Source of the DNA: Abiotrophia sp938010525
GTDB lineage: Bacteria > Bacillota > Bacilli > Lactobacillales > Aerococcaceae
Assembly: GCF_938010525.1 (NCBI RefSeq)
Contig: NZ_CALLVK010000021.1
Coordinates: 252,823 to 316,822, forward strand
DNA: 64,000 nt
Reading direction: 5' to 3'
Position numbers and translations under genes: made by a program. Positions 25,880-34,414 of this stretch are shown here, piece by piece. The notes under the pieces were generated by a model, which worked only from the letters and a program-made list of their open reading frames with translations, was not told the DNA's origin and searched no databases. Numbering within the stretch: the stretch's first letter is position 1; each line of letters begins with the position of its first letter.

Positions 25880-26803
25880 CTAAACTTCTGGCCACAAGGG
25901 GCTTGGGTAAACACCTGACTGGGTCAAGCTTTCAATGGCTTCTACCACTAAAGGTTTGTCTTCTTGATAGGTGACCCCAAACCACTGGGATTGGGTTTCT
26001 AAAATCTTGACTCTGGCTTGGTCAGACTTAATTTGTTTGCGAACTACACTTGGTAGGTAGTATTCACATTTATCAGGCTTAGTCCGAAGGCCCTTCTCCA
26101 AGAACTCTGGTAGATAGCCTTCAATAACTTGGATGAAACCTTCGGGAAAGCCCCAGAGGTTCATGGACACAATGGTTTCTGGATCTACATCCACCCAGTT
26201 TAAGCCGTCTTGCGTATAGTGAATCCCTTCTGGATAGGCTTCAATCTGAGTCTGCTCTTCGATTTCAACTAAGTAGCCTGACTCATTAAGCTGGCAAAGG
26301 CCACGCGAAACCGCTCCGTTAGCCGAGATAGTTTTCTTGAGAGGATAGCCCACCATACTATAACGCGGATTACGATAGGTCTGCATTTTCACCAAATAAT
26401 CATAGACCGATTGGAAGGCGTGCCGGCCATAGAAATCATCGGCATTAATAACTGCAAAAGGCGCATCAATCAAGTCTCGCGCACACCAAACCGCATGAGC
26501 AGTTCCCCATGGCTTGGTTCGGCTAGTTGGCACAGCAAAACCCGCCGGTAAATCTTCTAATTTCTGATAGGCATATTCTACCGTCATATATTGCGCTACA
26601 CGGTCACCAACTTGGGCCTTAAAACGTTCGGCCATGTCGGGTTTAATGATAAAAATAACCTTCTTAAAGCCTGCTTCTTTCGCATCATAAAGCGAATAAT
26701 CCAGCATAACCTCCCCTCTTGGTCCGACTGAATCAAGCTGTTTGAGGCCACCATAACGACTGCCCATTCCGGCTGCCATGATGACCAGGATTGGTTCTTT
26801 CAT
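25880..26803 (-). CDS. Sugar-1-phosphate nucleotidyltransferase
   Basis: 307 residues. The N-terminal pyrophosphorylase signature IMAAGMGSRYGGLKQLDSVG keeps the Arg and Lys needed for NTP binding, and AVINADDFYG carries the metal Asp. Its place just before the NahK-like kinase suggests it turns HexNAc-1-phosphate (or another hexose-1-phosphate) into a UDP-sugar, so scavenged sugars could feed envelope synthesis directly. Substrate is inferred from neighbours only. Confidence 0.8.
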   Translation of the reverse strand: MKEPILVIMAAGMGSRYGGLKQLDSVGPRGEVMLDYSLYDAKEAGFKKVIFIIKPDMAERFKAQVGDRVAQYMTVEYAYQKLEDLPAGFAVPTSRTKPWGTAHAVWCARDLIDAPFAVINADDFYGRHAFQSVYDYLVKMQTYRNPRYSMVGYPLKKTISANGAVSRGLCQLNESGYLVEIEEQTQIEAYPEGIHYTQDGLNWVDVDPETIVSMNLWGFPEGFIQVIEGYLPEFLEKGLRTKPDKCEYYLPSVVRKQIKSDQARVKILETQSQWFGVTYQEDKPLVVEAIESLTQSGVYPSPLWPEV

Positions 26804-27013
26804 CTGTAAGACTCCCCTAACACCCCTAGTGGGGCGATATTCTATTCGCTATCCATCATCGAATGGATGCCAACTTTATTTTAGCATATTTCGAACTGTT
26901 TGTAAGCTATTTCATTTGAGCTAACATAATTTCTCCTCAGGCATTTTGTCATCACTTGACACAAGGACCAGGCGCTGGCTTTCGCCACAAACCTCGCATT
27001 AGTAGGGCCTCTG

Positions 27014-27036
27014 TGCTATAATAGTCACGAGATAGG
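27014..27036 (+). promoter_or_regulatory. -10 region before the GT2 gene
   Basis: TGTGCTATAAT about 30 bp before the ATG; no convincing -35. Confidence 0.45.
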
Positions 27037-27051
27037 ATAGGAGGAATCAGC

Positions 27052-27999
27052 ATGTTATCTATTATTGTGCCCTGCTACAACGAAGCAGATGCCATCCCAT
27101 ATTTCTTTGCTGCGACCGAAGAAGTTATCACAAGCCTTGGCTGCCAAACAGAATATATTTTTGTTAACGATGGCTCAAAGGATGAGACCCTAACTGTCCT
27201 ACGTAACTTACATCAAGAGCATCCTGACAGAGTGAGATACCTCTCCTTTTCTCGTAATTTCGGTAAAGAAGCCGCCATTTTTGCTGGACTCAAAGCCTGT
27301 CGTGGTGACTACATCACTTTAATGGATGCTGACCTACAAGATCCACCGGAGCTACTTCCGCAGATGTTTGAACTTATCCAAAGCAAAGAGGTAGACTGCG
27401 TCGGGACTAGACGGACTACCCGCAAGGGTGAGCCACCCATTCGTAGTTTTTTCGCCCGTCTCTTCTACAAAATTATCAATCGCATTAGCCAGACCGAAAT
27501 CGTAGACGGGGCCCGCGACTATCGCCTAATGACTCGCCAAATGGTCGATGCTATCTTGGAGTTATCCGAGTACAACCGCTTCTCCAAGGGTCTGTTCAGC
27601 TGGGTAGGCTTTGATACAATCTACTTAGAATTCGAAAACCGTGACCGGGTAGCTGGCCAAACTAGTTGGAACTTCTTCCAATTGCTACGCTACTCGATTG
27701 ATGGCATTATTAACTTCTCCGATGCCCCTCTGACCTTAGCCTCTATTATGGGGACTATCACCTGCCTAATTTCAGCCTTTTTCTTAGTTGTTATTATCGT
27801 ACGAGCCCTTCTCTTCGGCGACCGAGTGGCTGGTTGGCCTTCAATTGTCTCCATCATCCTCTTCTTCTCAGGTATCCAACTCCTGTCTTTAGGGATTATC
27901 GGTAACTATATCGGTAAAATCTTTATGGAAACCAAACGGCGTCCTATCTATATTATTAAGGAAACTGAAACAAGTTCAGACAAAAAAAATGAAGCCTAA
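27052..27999 (+). CDS. Family 2 glycosyltransferase, GtrB/DPM1-like with two C-terminal membrane helices
   Basis: Moves a sugar from a nucleotide donor to undecaprenyl phosphate at the cytoplasmic face. N-terminal GT-A domain: IIVPCYNEADAIP, FVNDGSKDETL and the LMDADLQDPPELLPQM metal site. Two hydrophobic helices (about 228-255 and 265-290) and a basic tail follow. Length 315 is normal. Such lipid-linked sugars serve GT-C transferases that decorate wall or lipoteichoic acid. Monocistronic, with its own terminator. Confidence 0.92.
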   Translation: MLSIIVPCYNEADAIPYFFAATEEVITSLGCQTEYIFVNDGSKDETLTVLRNLHQEHPDRVRYLSFSRNFGKEAAIFAGLKACRGDYITLMDADLQDPPELLPQMFELIQSKEVDCVGTRRTTRKGEPPIRSFFARLFYKIINRISQTEIVDGARDYRLMTRQMVDAILELSEYNRFSKGLFSWVGFDTIYLEFENRDRVAGQTSWNFFQLLRYSIDGIINFSDAPLTLASIMGTITCLISAFFLVVIIVRALLFGDRVAGWPSIVSIILFFSGIQLLSLGIIGNYIGKIFMETKRRPIYIIKETETSSDKKNEA

Positions 28000-28022
28000 C
28001 CCTGGGTTGGCTTCATTTTTTA
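27989..28022. terminator. Bidirectional terminator between the GT2 gene and pcp
   Basis: AAAAAATGAAGCC-N-GGCTTCATTTTTT inverted repeat with A and T tracts on both sides, spanning the GT2 stop. Confidence 0.85.
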
Positions 28023-28028
28023 TTGTTA

Positions 28029-28676
28029 TTAATGGGTTTCGCCACCCACAAGTCGAGCATCCGTCTTGCCTTGGTAGGCCACAAGGGTCTCTAAGCAGAC
28101 CGTCAGGCCCTTAACAATATCGGCTAAAGCCATAGAGGCCTGGCCAGGCTTGTCGACCACTTGTTCCGTCACATAAGGGACATGAATGAAGCCCCCTTGA
28201 GTATTGGGATGGTGCTTAGCCAGATAATAGAGATTCTGGTACATGATATGGTTGCAGACAAAGGTCCCAGCCGTGTTAGATAGGCTGGCTGGCAAGCCCG
28301 CTTTCTTGACTGCCTCTACCATGGCCTTAACCGGCAAGGTCGTAAAGTAGGCTGGCGCCCCGTCAGCTTGAATGACTGTATCCAGAGGTTGTTGGCCCTT
28401 GTTATCCGCAATCCGTGCATCATCCACGTTAATGGCCACCCGTTCAGGCGTAATACCAAAGCGGCCACCCGCTTGACCGACGCAGACTACCGCATCAGGC
28501 TGCTGCTGTTCTACCGCTTCAAAGAGACGCTTAGCCGAATCACCAAAAACGGTCGGAATCTGAACCGTCACAATCTCAGCACCCTCAATTTCCTTAGGTA
28601 AGCGACTAACGGCTTCCCAGGCGGGGTTAATGGCTTCTCCGCCAAAAGGATCGAAACCTGTTACTAAAATTTTCAT
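28029..28676 (-). CDS. pcp: Pyrrolidone-carboxylate peptidase (pyroglutamyl peptidase I)
   Basis: Cytoplasmic cysteine peptidase removing N-terminal 5-oxoproline from peptides. 215 residues with the family start MKILVTGFDPFGGEAINPAW, ERVAINVDDARIADN (Glu region), the catalytic Cys in NTAGTFVCNHIMY and the catalytic His in GFIHVPYV. Last gene of the DUF969-DUF979-pcp operon, 16 bp after DUF979. Confidence 0.95.
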   Translation of the reverse strand: MKILVTGFDPFGGEAINPAWEAVSRLPKEIEGAEIVTVQIPTVFGDSAKRLFEAVEQQQPDAVVCVGQAGGRFGITPERVAINVDDARIADNKGQQPLDTVIQADGAPAYFTTLPVKAMVEAVKKAGLPASLSNTAGTFVCNHIMYQNLYYLAKHHPNTQGGFIHVPYVTEQVVDKPGQASMALADIVKGLTVCLETLVAYQGKTDARLVGGETH

Positions 28677-28692
28677 AAGTTCATCTCCTATT

Positions 28693-29622
28693 CTAATATG
28701 CCATAAAGTAAATCAAGGCAATGTGCAAGACAATCATGACAAGCGCAACAGGAATTTGCTGCTTGATGACGCCATTTGGGTCTTTCATTTCTAAGAGAGA
28801 AGCAGGCATAGAGTTAAAATTGGCTGCCATCGGTGTCATCAAGGTCCCACAATAGCCCGCTGTCATAGCTAAGGTGCCGGCTACCACCGGATTAGCTCCC
28901 AAAGCGAAAACAAACGGAATCCCAATACCTGCCGTAATTACTGTGAAGGCTGCGAAGGCATTCCCCATAATCATGGTGAAAATTACCATCCCTAAAACAT
29001 AGGCTACTACACCTAACAAACGATTCTCAGCTGGCACCACTGAGGCTACAGCTGTCGAAATCAAGGTCCCGACTTGTGCCTTGGTAAAGATAACTCCCAG
29101 AGCAGCAAGTAATTGAGGCAGAATGATGGTTACCCCCATTTGTAGCGTCATCTGAGTGGTCCCATCATAGACTTCTTTTGGCTTAGGACGTAACATAATC
29201 AAAGCAACCGCCAAGGAAATTAAGCCACCAATTACTAAAGGCGCTTGCCCCCCTAAACCTTTAACATTGTAAACTAACAAGACGGCAACTAAGGCCAAGG
29301 TCAGAGAAGGCAAGAAAATCCATAAGCCATAGCGCTTAGCACGTTCCTCCTTCACAGCATCGGACACCGTATGAAGACTAGGAGTAGTCACTTGCTTAGT
29401 CACAGTTAAAATCGCCATGACTACTAACAGAACCCCTACTATAAATGGTGGCAAGTAAGACCCAAAGGCAAAAATAACCCCTAAGAGACTCCAGAAGATG
29501 GTAGCCCCCAATCGAGTCTTACTATCTGAGCGATAAACATAGAAGGCTGACAGGAAGAAGATTACCCCCGCAATGTAATAAGCGAATTCTAAAATCAGAT
29601 CACGTACTGCAGTGATTTCCAT
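28693..29622 (-). CDS. DUF979 membrane protein
   Basis: 309 residues, about nine predicted membrane helices, with Gly/Ala-rich re-entrant-like stretches (AFTVITAGIGIPFVFALGANP and GTLAMTAGYCGTLMTPMAANF) such as are found in secondary transporters. Its start overlaps the DUF969 stop (TAATG). The DUF969/DUF979 pair recurs next to pcp, so uptake of 5-oxoproline or pyroglutamyl peptides is a reasonable but unproven inference. Confidence 0.85.
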   Translation of the reverse strand: MEITAVRDLILEFAYYIAGVIFFLSAFYVYRSDSKTRLGATIFWSLLGVIFAFGSYLPPFIVGVLLVVMAILTVTKQVTTPSLHTVSDAVKEERAKRYGLWIFLPSLTLALVAVLLVYNVKGLGGQAPLVIGGLISLAVALIMLRPKPKEVYDGTTQMTLQMGVTIILPQLLAALGVIFTKAQVGTLISTAVASVVPAENRLLGVVAYVLGMVIFTMIMGNAFAAFTVITAGIGIPFVFALGANPVVAGTLAMTAGYCGTLMTPMAANFNSMPASLLEMKDPNGVIKQQIPVALVMIVLHIALIYFMAY

Positions 29623-30296
29623 TATTTTCTCCCCCTTCTATTCAGACTTTGCTGCCAGTATGCCATATAGAGTGCTACCACGATTAAGCTAGCAATCCCT
29701 ACAGTCAGAGCTGTGTTGGCAACATCTGTTGCCGCCGCTTCATAACCTGCTTCAGTTAAAGTAGAAATAATCAGCAAGACCCCTGAAGAACCGACAAAGA
29801 TATTTTGAGAGTAGAAGTTGGCGATATTTTCTACGGCCGCACATTTGCCCTTAATAGCGTCAACCTCCTCATCGCTTAAATCATCGCCGCATTTTTCTCG
29901 CACAGTGGCGTCGGTCATAGGATAAATCAAGGGGCGAACGAACTGAACATGTCCACCCAGAGGGATATGGAAGGCTAGGGACACCTCACGAATCAAGACA
30001 TAGGTATAAAGCAAAATAGGTGCCGTCAAGCCCTTGAGCTTACTAATCAGATGCTGGGCTTGTTGACGCAGGCCGAAGCGCTCTACCATAGCAATCATAG
30101 GAATTGGAATCAAGAAGATGGTGACCAAACGGTTCTTGACGAAGTTCTCCCCCAAGAGAATTAGCGCCTCTTGCCAGTTAATACCAGCCACCAAGGCTGT
30201 GGATAGGGCTGCTACAATTAAGACCGCCATGGTATCCAACTTAAGCGAAAAACCAAGGACAATAATAACAATACCAATTAATATGAACCAGTTCAT
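29622..30296 (-). CDS. DUF969 membrane protein
   Basis: 224 residues with about six hydrophobic segments; conserved-looking LIREVSLAFHIPLGGHVQFVRPLIYP and NFYSQNIFVGSSGVLLI. First gene of the DUF969-DUF979-pcp operon (GGAG before ATG 30296). Function unknown; probably forms one transporter with DUF979. Confidence 0.85.
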   Translation of the reverse strand: MNWFILIGIVIIVLGFSLKLDTMAVLIVAALSTALVAGINWQEALILLGENFVKNRLVTIFLIPIPMIAMVERFGLRQQAQHLISKLKGLTAPILLYTYVLIREVSLAFHIPLGGHVQFVRPLIYPMTDATVREKCGDDLSDEEVDAIKGKCAAVENIANFYSQNIFVGSSGVLLIISTLTEAGYEAAATDVANTALTVGIASLIVVALYMAYWQQSLNRRGRK

Positions 30297-30429
30297 ACTG
30301 TCACTCCTTTCAAATTGTTTAATCTAAATATAGCGATTATCCTGCTCAAAGTAAAGCTTTTCCGAACAAAAAGCGCCTACTATATGTAAACGTCCGTTTT
30401 TTTAGTCCTGTATTCTGACTTAACCAAAA

Positions 30430-30465
30430 ACCTCAAGAATCGGTTTAGTAGCCGATTCTTGAGGT
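30430..30465 (-). terminator. Terminator of the M50-like gene
   Basis: 13-bp perfect stem CCTCAAGAATCGG with complement and an eight-base loop, then TTTTTGG on the minus strand. Confidence 0.85.
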
Positions 30466-30467
30466 TC

Positions 30468-31577
30468 TTAATTATTGCTGGTTTGTTCTGCCTGGATTTT
30501 CTCTTCCAGGTAATCAATAATCCGAGCTTCCTGCTCCTGAGCTCTAAGATTATGAGCACGAGGTAGTCGTTTCTTAGCTTGGGCCAAATGTTCCAGCGCC
30601 GTCGCCACATCCCCCTTGACCCGCCAGTGATAGGCGGCCTGGGCCGTTGAATTTTCTGGTCGCTTGGTTTTCAGCATGGCCACTAAGAGTGGATCTTCCA
30701 GTAAGGTCGTAATCAGGGGGTCTTCCGGATGTTGCAGGCTAGCCGCAAAAAGTAAGAGACGCAAGATTTCCTGACGATAGGGCGTCACCATATCCTCCCG
30801 TTCCTGGTAGATTTTCTTAGACAGGATATAGACTTCTTCGAACTGACCCTGATCCACTAGTTGCTCTAAGTCATAAAAAATCGTAGCATCAGTCAAGAAG
30901 TTCGTCTCATTAATAGTAACACGCCGTAGATAGCGATATTTCTCATCATAAGACTTACCACGATTGGCCCAGTAATTATCTTCTAACATTATGAAGAGAA
31001 CCAGGCGGTTTAATTCACTTTTGCTCAATAAAAGTAAGTTTTTGCCATCATTAAAACTCATGGGAATGGCATTGGTCAGGCCCATTAAAATCCCTAGACT
31101 AGCAAAGACAAAGACATAGATATTAGGCCAGAGCCAATAGGCCAAGACACTAGTCAAAATATTGGCCAGAAAACCACCCGCTAAGTAGAGCCTAAAGGGA
31201 AAATGTTGACTTTGATAGCGTGGAGGGCGCATCAAACACTGGCCACCTGTTCCGGCCACATGTTGCCAACGAAACTTAAAGCCACCTGACTCAGATTTTT
31301 CCAATTTTAAATCCATGACCCGGAAACTAACAAATTTATAACCCGTCAGCAGACCACCAAGCAAGTGGCCTCCTTCATGAATAATAATATGTAAGACCGT
31401 GCTCACTATAAAGGTCGCTAGCAAATAGGTAATAGACACATGACGCATCTGATTGGCAAGTGATGGACCAAAGAAGCGTCCTATTAGAAGGCCGATTGCA
31501 GCGCCCACTATGAGGCATAGCACGATGTAACCTAGCTGACGCCAGATTGAAGTTTTTCTTGTATTATTTTGCGCCAT
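30468..31577 (-). CDS. M50 (site-2 protease-like) membrane metallopeptidase homolog
   Basis: 369 residues. Helices near 14-36 and 48-66 lead into HEGGH (67-71) in VLHIIIHEGGHLLGGLLTGY; two more helices (about 133-170) are followed by NAIPMSFNDG (169-178), the second metal-ligand motif of S2P enzymes. The last ~180 residues are soluble and helical (YDLEQLVDQGQFEEVYILSK), TPR-like. The motifs suggest an active intramembrane protease, perhaps for a signal or peptide precursor; no partner gene is adjacent. It is divergent from the metI T-box leader. Confidence 0.75.
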   Translation of the reverse strand: MAQNNTRKTSIWRQLGYIVLCLIVGAAIGLLIGRFFGPSLANQMRHVSITYLLATFIVSTVLHIIIHEGGHLLGGLLTGYKFVSFRVMDLKLEKSESGGFKFRWQHVAGTGGQCLMRPPRYQSQHFPFRLYLAGGFLANILTSVLAYWLWPNIYVFVFASLGILMGLTNAIPMSFNDGKNLLLLSKSELNRLVLFIMLEDNYWANRGKSYDEKYRYLRRVTINETNFLTDATIFYDLEQLVDQGQFEEVYILSKKIYQEREDMVTPYRQEILRLLLFAASLQHPEDPLITTLLEDPLLVAMLKTKRPENSTAQAAYHWRVKGDVATALEHLAQAKKRLPRAHNLRAQEQEARIIDYLEEKIQAEQTSNN

Positions 31578-31734
31578 TATAGTTCCTCCCTTTCAGTCCA
31601 ATTGGTCACCAATATAGTCTCTATTATACTGGATAGCCCCTAGTGGTTCAAGGTCAAGAATTGCCACCGAGAGGTAATAATATGATTAAAGCCCATGACA
31701 GCCATATTAGTCGACTTAGGACAGAATGGCTCTG

Positions 31735-31763
31735 TTGACAGGCTTCTGCTTTCGTGTTACACT
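31735..31763 (+). promoter_or_regulatory. metI promoter
   Basis: TTGACA, 17-bp spacer, TACACT. The stretch 31578-31734 before it shows no gene. Confidence 0.75.
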
Positions 31764-31769
31764 GAGGCA

Positions 31770-32026
31770 AATACTACTTCGATGACGAGATGAGTAAGTC
31801 AAGCCACGGTCTATAGAGAGCCCTAGTTGCTGCAAAGGGGTGGCCACCTTGACCCAAGATGACCTCTGAGAATTTCACTGTTTTTCAGCCAGTGAGACGT
31901 TCGCAACGTTACTGCCAAGTCTTAGACTTACCAAGGTGCTTGCTGTGAGGCAAGCACAAAATCGGGTGGTACCACGAAGATTCGTCCCGGCGCGCAGGCC
32001 TTTTCCTGTGCGTCGGGCTTTTTCTT
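31770..32026 (+). promoter_or_regulatory. T-box leader of metI, predicted methionine specifier
   Basis: Stem I begins GATGACGAGATGAGTAA, followed by AGAGAG and the GTTGCTGCAAAGG apical loop; the T-box core GGGTGGTACCACG is at 31964-31976. A terminator (CCCGGCGCGCAGG with CCTGTGCGTCGGG, then CTTTTT, 31986-32024) competes with the antiterminator. In the 3' side of stem I the triplet ATG at 31859-31861 is the likely specifier, so uncharged tRNA-Met would turn on the gene. A Cys codon in the apical loop is not in specifier position. Confidence 0.88.
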
Positions 32027-32058
32027 TGACCTATTAATCCATAAAGGAGTTGACCCTG

Positions 32059-33144
32059 ATGACCCATCGTGACACTCAACTAGCCCAACTGGGCAACCGA
32101 CAAGACCAACAGACTGGCGCAGTCTCCCTGCCTATTCACCTGTCTACCGCCTACGCCCATCCAGGTTTGGGCCAAAGTACAGGCTTTGACTATACCCGAA
32201 CCAAAAACCCCACTCGTACGGTCTTAGAAGAAGGCCTGGCTGCCCTTGAAGGTGGCGCCCAAGCAGTGGTGACCTCTTCTGGTATGAGTGCCATCCAGCT
32301 AGTCCTGGGCCTCTTCCCAGCTGGCAGTCAATTCCTGGTAACACGAGACGTATATGGGGGCAGCTTCCGCTACTTCGATAAGCTCCAAGCGCAAGGCTTC
32401 TATCAATTTACTTATTTCCAAGATTTTGAAGACTTGACCTCCTTAATTAGCGATCAAGTAGCTGCTGTCTTCGTCGAGACACCTACCAACCCGCTAATGC
32501 AGGAAATTGATTTGGCGGCTGTGGCCCAACTCTGTCAACACCACCAAACACGCCTTATCGTGGACAACACCTTCTTGACGCCCCTACGTCAACGTCCCCT
32601 AGAATTAGGGGCTGACCTAGTCATTCATTCAGGCACCAAATACCTGACTGGCCATAACGACATCTTGGCTGGTGTGGTGGTGACCAAGGATGCTAGCTTG
32701 GGCGAGCAACTAGTCTGGTTGTCCAACACAACAGGCCCAACCTTGTCACCTTTTGACTGTTGGCTCTTTATCCGCTCACTTAAAACCCTGTCCCTGCGAC
32801 TAGACCGGCAAGAAGCCAATGCTCAGGCCCTAGCCCAAGCCCTAAGCCAACACCCTCAAATCAAAGAAGTCCTCTACCCTGGTCGCGGCGCCATGATGTC
32901 CATTAAGATTCAAGATGCCAGCAAGGTAGACAGCTTCTTACGCGCTCTCAAAGTCTTTACCTTCGCCGAAAGCCTGGGAGGTGTCGAGAGCTTCATCACC
33001 TACCCAACCACCCAAACCCATGCTGACATCCCGCAAGACATCCGCGAGTCTTATGGTTTAACAGCTGACTTATTACGGGTATCCGTAGGGATTGAAGACC
33101 CGCAAGATTTAATCGCAGACATTATTCAGGCCCTCAATGCCTAA
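32059..33144 (+). CDS. metI: Cystathionine gamma-synthase / O-acetylhomoserine thiolyase MetI
   Basis: PLP enzyme of the Cys/Met metabolism family that joins O-acetylhomoserine to cysteine (or sulfide). It matches Bacillus MetI closely: QLGNRQDQQTGAVSLPIHL, FDYTRTKNPTRTVLEE, FVETPTNPLMQEIDL, the PLP-lysine in VIHSGTKYLTGHNDILAGVV and FAESLGGVESFITYPTTQTH. Length 361 fits MetI rather than longer MetB. The ATG at 32059 has AAAGGAG nine bases upstream; the in-frame TTG at 32050 abuts the site. Its substrate is the predicted product of MetA here. Confidence 0.93.
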   Translation: MTHRDTQLAQLGNRQDQQTGAVSLPIHLSTAYAHPGLGQSTGFDYTRTKNPTRTVLEEGLAALEGGAQAVVTSSGMSAIQLVLGLFPAGSQFLVTRDVYGGSFRYFDKLQAQGFYQFTYFQDFEDLTSLISDQVAAVFVETPTNPLMQEIDLAAVAQLCQHHQTRLIVDNTFLTPLRQRPLELGADLVIHSGTKYLTGHNDILAGVVVTKDASLGEQLVWLSNTTGPTLSPFDCWLFIRSLKTLSLRLDRQEANAQALAQALSQHPQIKEVLYPGRGAMMSIKIQDASKVDSFLRALKVFTFAESLGGVESFITYPTTQTHADIPQDIRESYGLTADLLRVSVGIEDPQDLIADIIQALNA

Positions 33145-33151
33145 GAAAAAG

Positions 33152-33178
33152 CGAAGTGCTTCTGCACTTCGCTTTTCT
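33152..33178. terminator. Bidirectional terminator between metI and the LtrA-like gene
   Basis: GCGAAGTGC-TTCT-GCACTTCGC with A and T runs on both sides. Confidence 0.85.
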
Positions 33179-33180
33179 CA

Positions 33181-34341
33181 TTAGAATTTGAGGTTTTGAC
33201 GAATCCAGTCTCGTCTATGAAGATAACCCACACGCATCATGGCATACTCCATAAGGGCAATAACAGAGAAGAAGATCCAAATGCTGTCCCGGAAGTACCA
33301 AGCCAAGCCTACGCCTAGAGCCAATAACCCTACATATTGTAATAGCAAGCGCCGGGTCAAACGCAGCTCTTCTTTGTTATAGCGAGCGGTTAAGAGTAGG
33401 CAAAGATGATAAATCACCAGGCCTAGCAAGACTAAGAAGGGGCTAGTCAAATAGGCTAAATCACTTGTTGTTAGCTCAATTCCAACCGTAAACATATTGA
33501 GTCCCATTAAGAGTACTAGATGAGCAGAAATTAAAAGGGTTGGACTATTCTTTTGGTTATGTTCCAAGGAAATGGCCGTTTGTGAGACATAATTAATAAA
33601 GGCTGCCCCCAGACAGGCAAAGGTCACAAGCGCTAGCCAGACATTCTGACTCAGAGGGAAAGTTCGAATTACACTAATAACAGCTTCCCCAAAGGTCAGA
33701 ATCGTAATCAGCTGCATCCGCTCAACCAAATGGGGAAAGTTCATGGCATCATGATTGTTATAGCGCTCAATCCATAGAGGCACCCCTACAATCAAGAGAT
33801 AGGCTAGCCCATAAACATAGACTCCCATCTCAACAGGAAGCACTGCGATAAGCGGCAAAGTCAATAAGAGAATGACGATTACGAAGACTATCAGACGCAT
33901 TTGCATTGCCATATCTGGCGTGTAAACCTTATAGCGGCGACCATGCAGCCAGTACTGAAGCAAAATAATGGCATAAGCTAGGATTAATAAGCCATTAAAT
34001 ACAAAATATGTTGGGAGACTCAGCCCATTAAAATTAAGGATAGTCGTGCGCCATTCAGCATGCAAGTTGATGGCCAGATTACCGATGACTAACATGGACA
34101 GAATCAGGGAGTAAATATCATTACGGTCCCTGCGACTGTACTTATTCATATAGATATTTTGAGTAAACCATAGGCTCCAGAAACTAATGTTGACCACCAC
34201 AAATTGGATGATATCTAAAGCTCCAATAGGCGAGTGCTCCCCAACGTGATGGAACATGCCCACCATAGACGAAGTGGCCATGACAAAGACCAAGTCATAA
34301 AATAATTCGTAGTTGGAAACGCGTTTGGCAGTGACTGACAC
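33181..34341 (-). CDS. Low temperature requirement protein A (LtrA)-like membrane protein
   Basis: 386 residues from a GTG at 34341 (AGAAAGG nine bases upstream), about eleven membrane helices. The N-terminal RVSNYELFYDLVFVMATSSM and LTFGEAVISVIR are LtrA family hallmarks. The role of LtrA is poorly defined (first linked to growth of Listeria in the cold). A longer frame back to 34395 would run into the ddl terminator, so the GTG is preferred. Confidence 0.8.
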   Translation of the reverse strand: MSVTAKRVSNYELFYDLVFVMATSSMVGMFHHVGEHSPIGALDIIQFVVVNISFWSLWFTQNIYMNKYSRRDRNDIYSLILSMLVIGNLAINLHAEWRTTILNFNGLSLPTYFVFNGLLILAYAIILLQYWLHGRRYKVYTPDMAMQMRLIVFVIVILLLTLPLIAVLPVEMGVYVYGLAYLLIVGVPLWIERYNNHDAMNFPHLVERMQLITILTFGEAVISVIRTFPLSQNVWLALVTFACLGAAFINYVSQTAISLEHNQKNSPTLLISAHLVLLMGLNMFTVGIELTTSDLAYLTSPFLVLLGLVIYHLCLLLTARYNKEELRLTRRLLLQYVGLLALGVGLAWYFRDSIWIFFSVIALMEYAMMRVGYLHRRDWIRQNLKF

Positions 34342-34379
34342 AGCTAACTTCCTTTCTGATAAAGTTTTTGTGCGACAAA

Positions 34380-34413
34380 GAAAACCACACGGCATCTGCC
34401 ATGTGGTTTTGTC
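34380..34413 (-). terminator. Terminator of the ddl operon
   Basis: Minus-strand AAAACCACATGGC-AGAT-GCCGTGTGGTTTT, then CTTTGTC, right after the ddl stop. Confidence 0.8.
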
Positions 34414-34414
34414 T

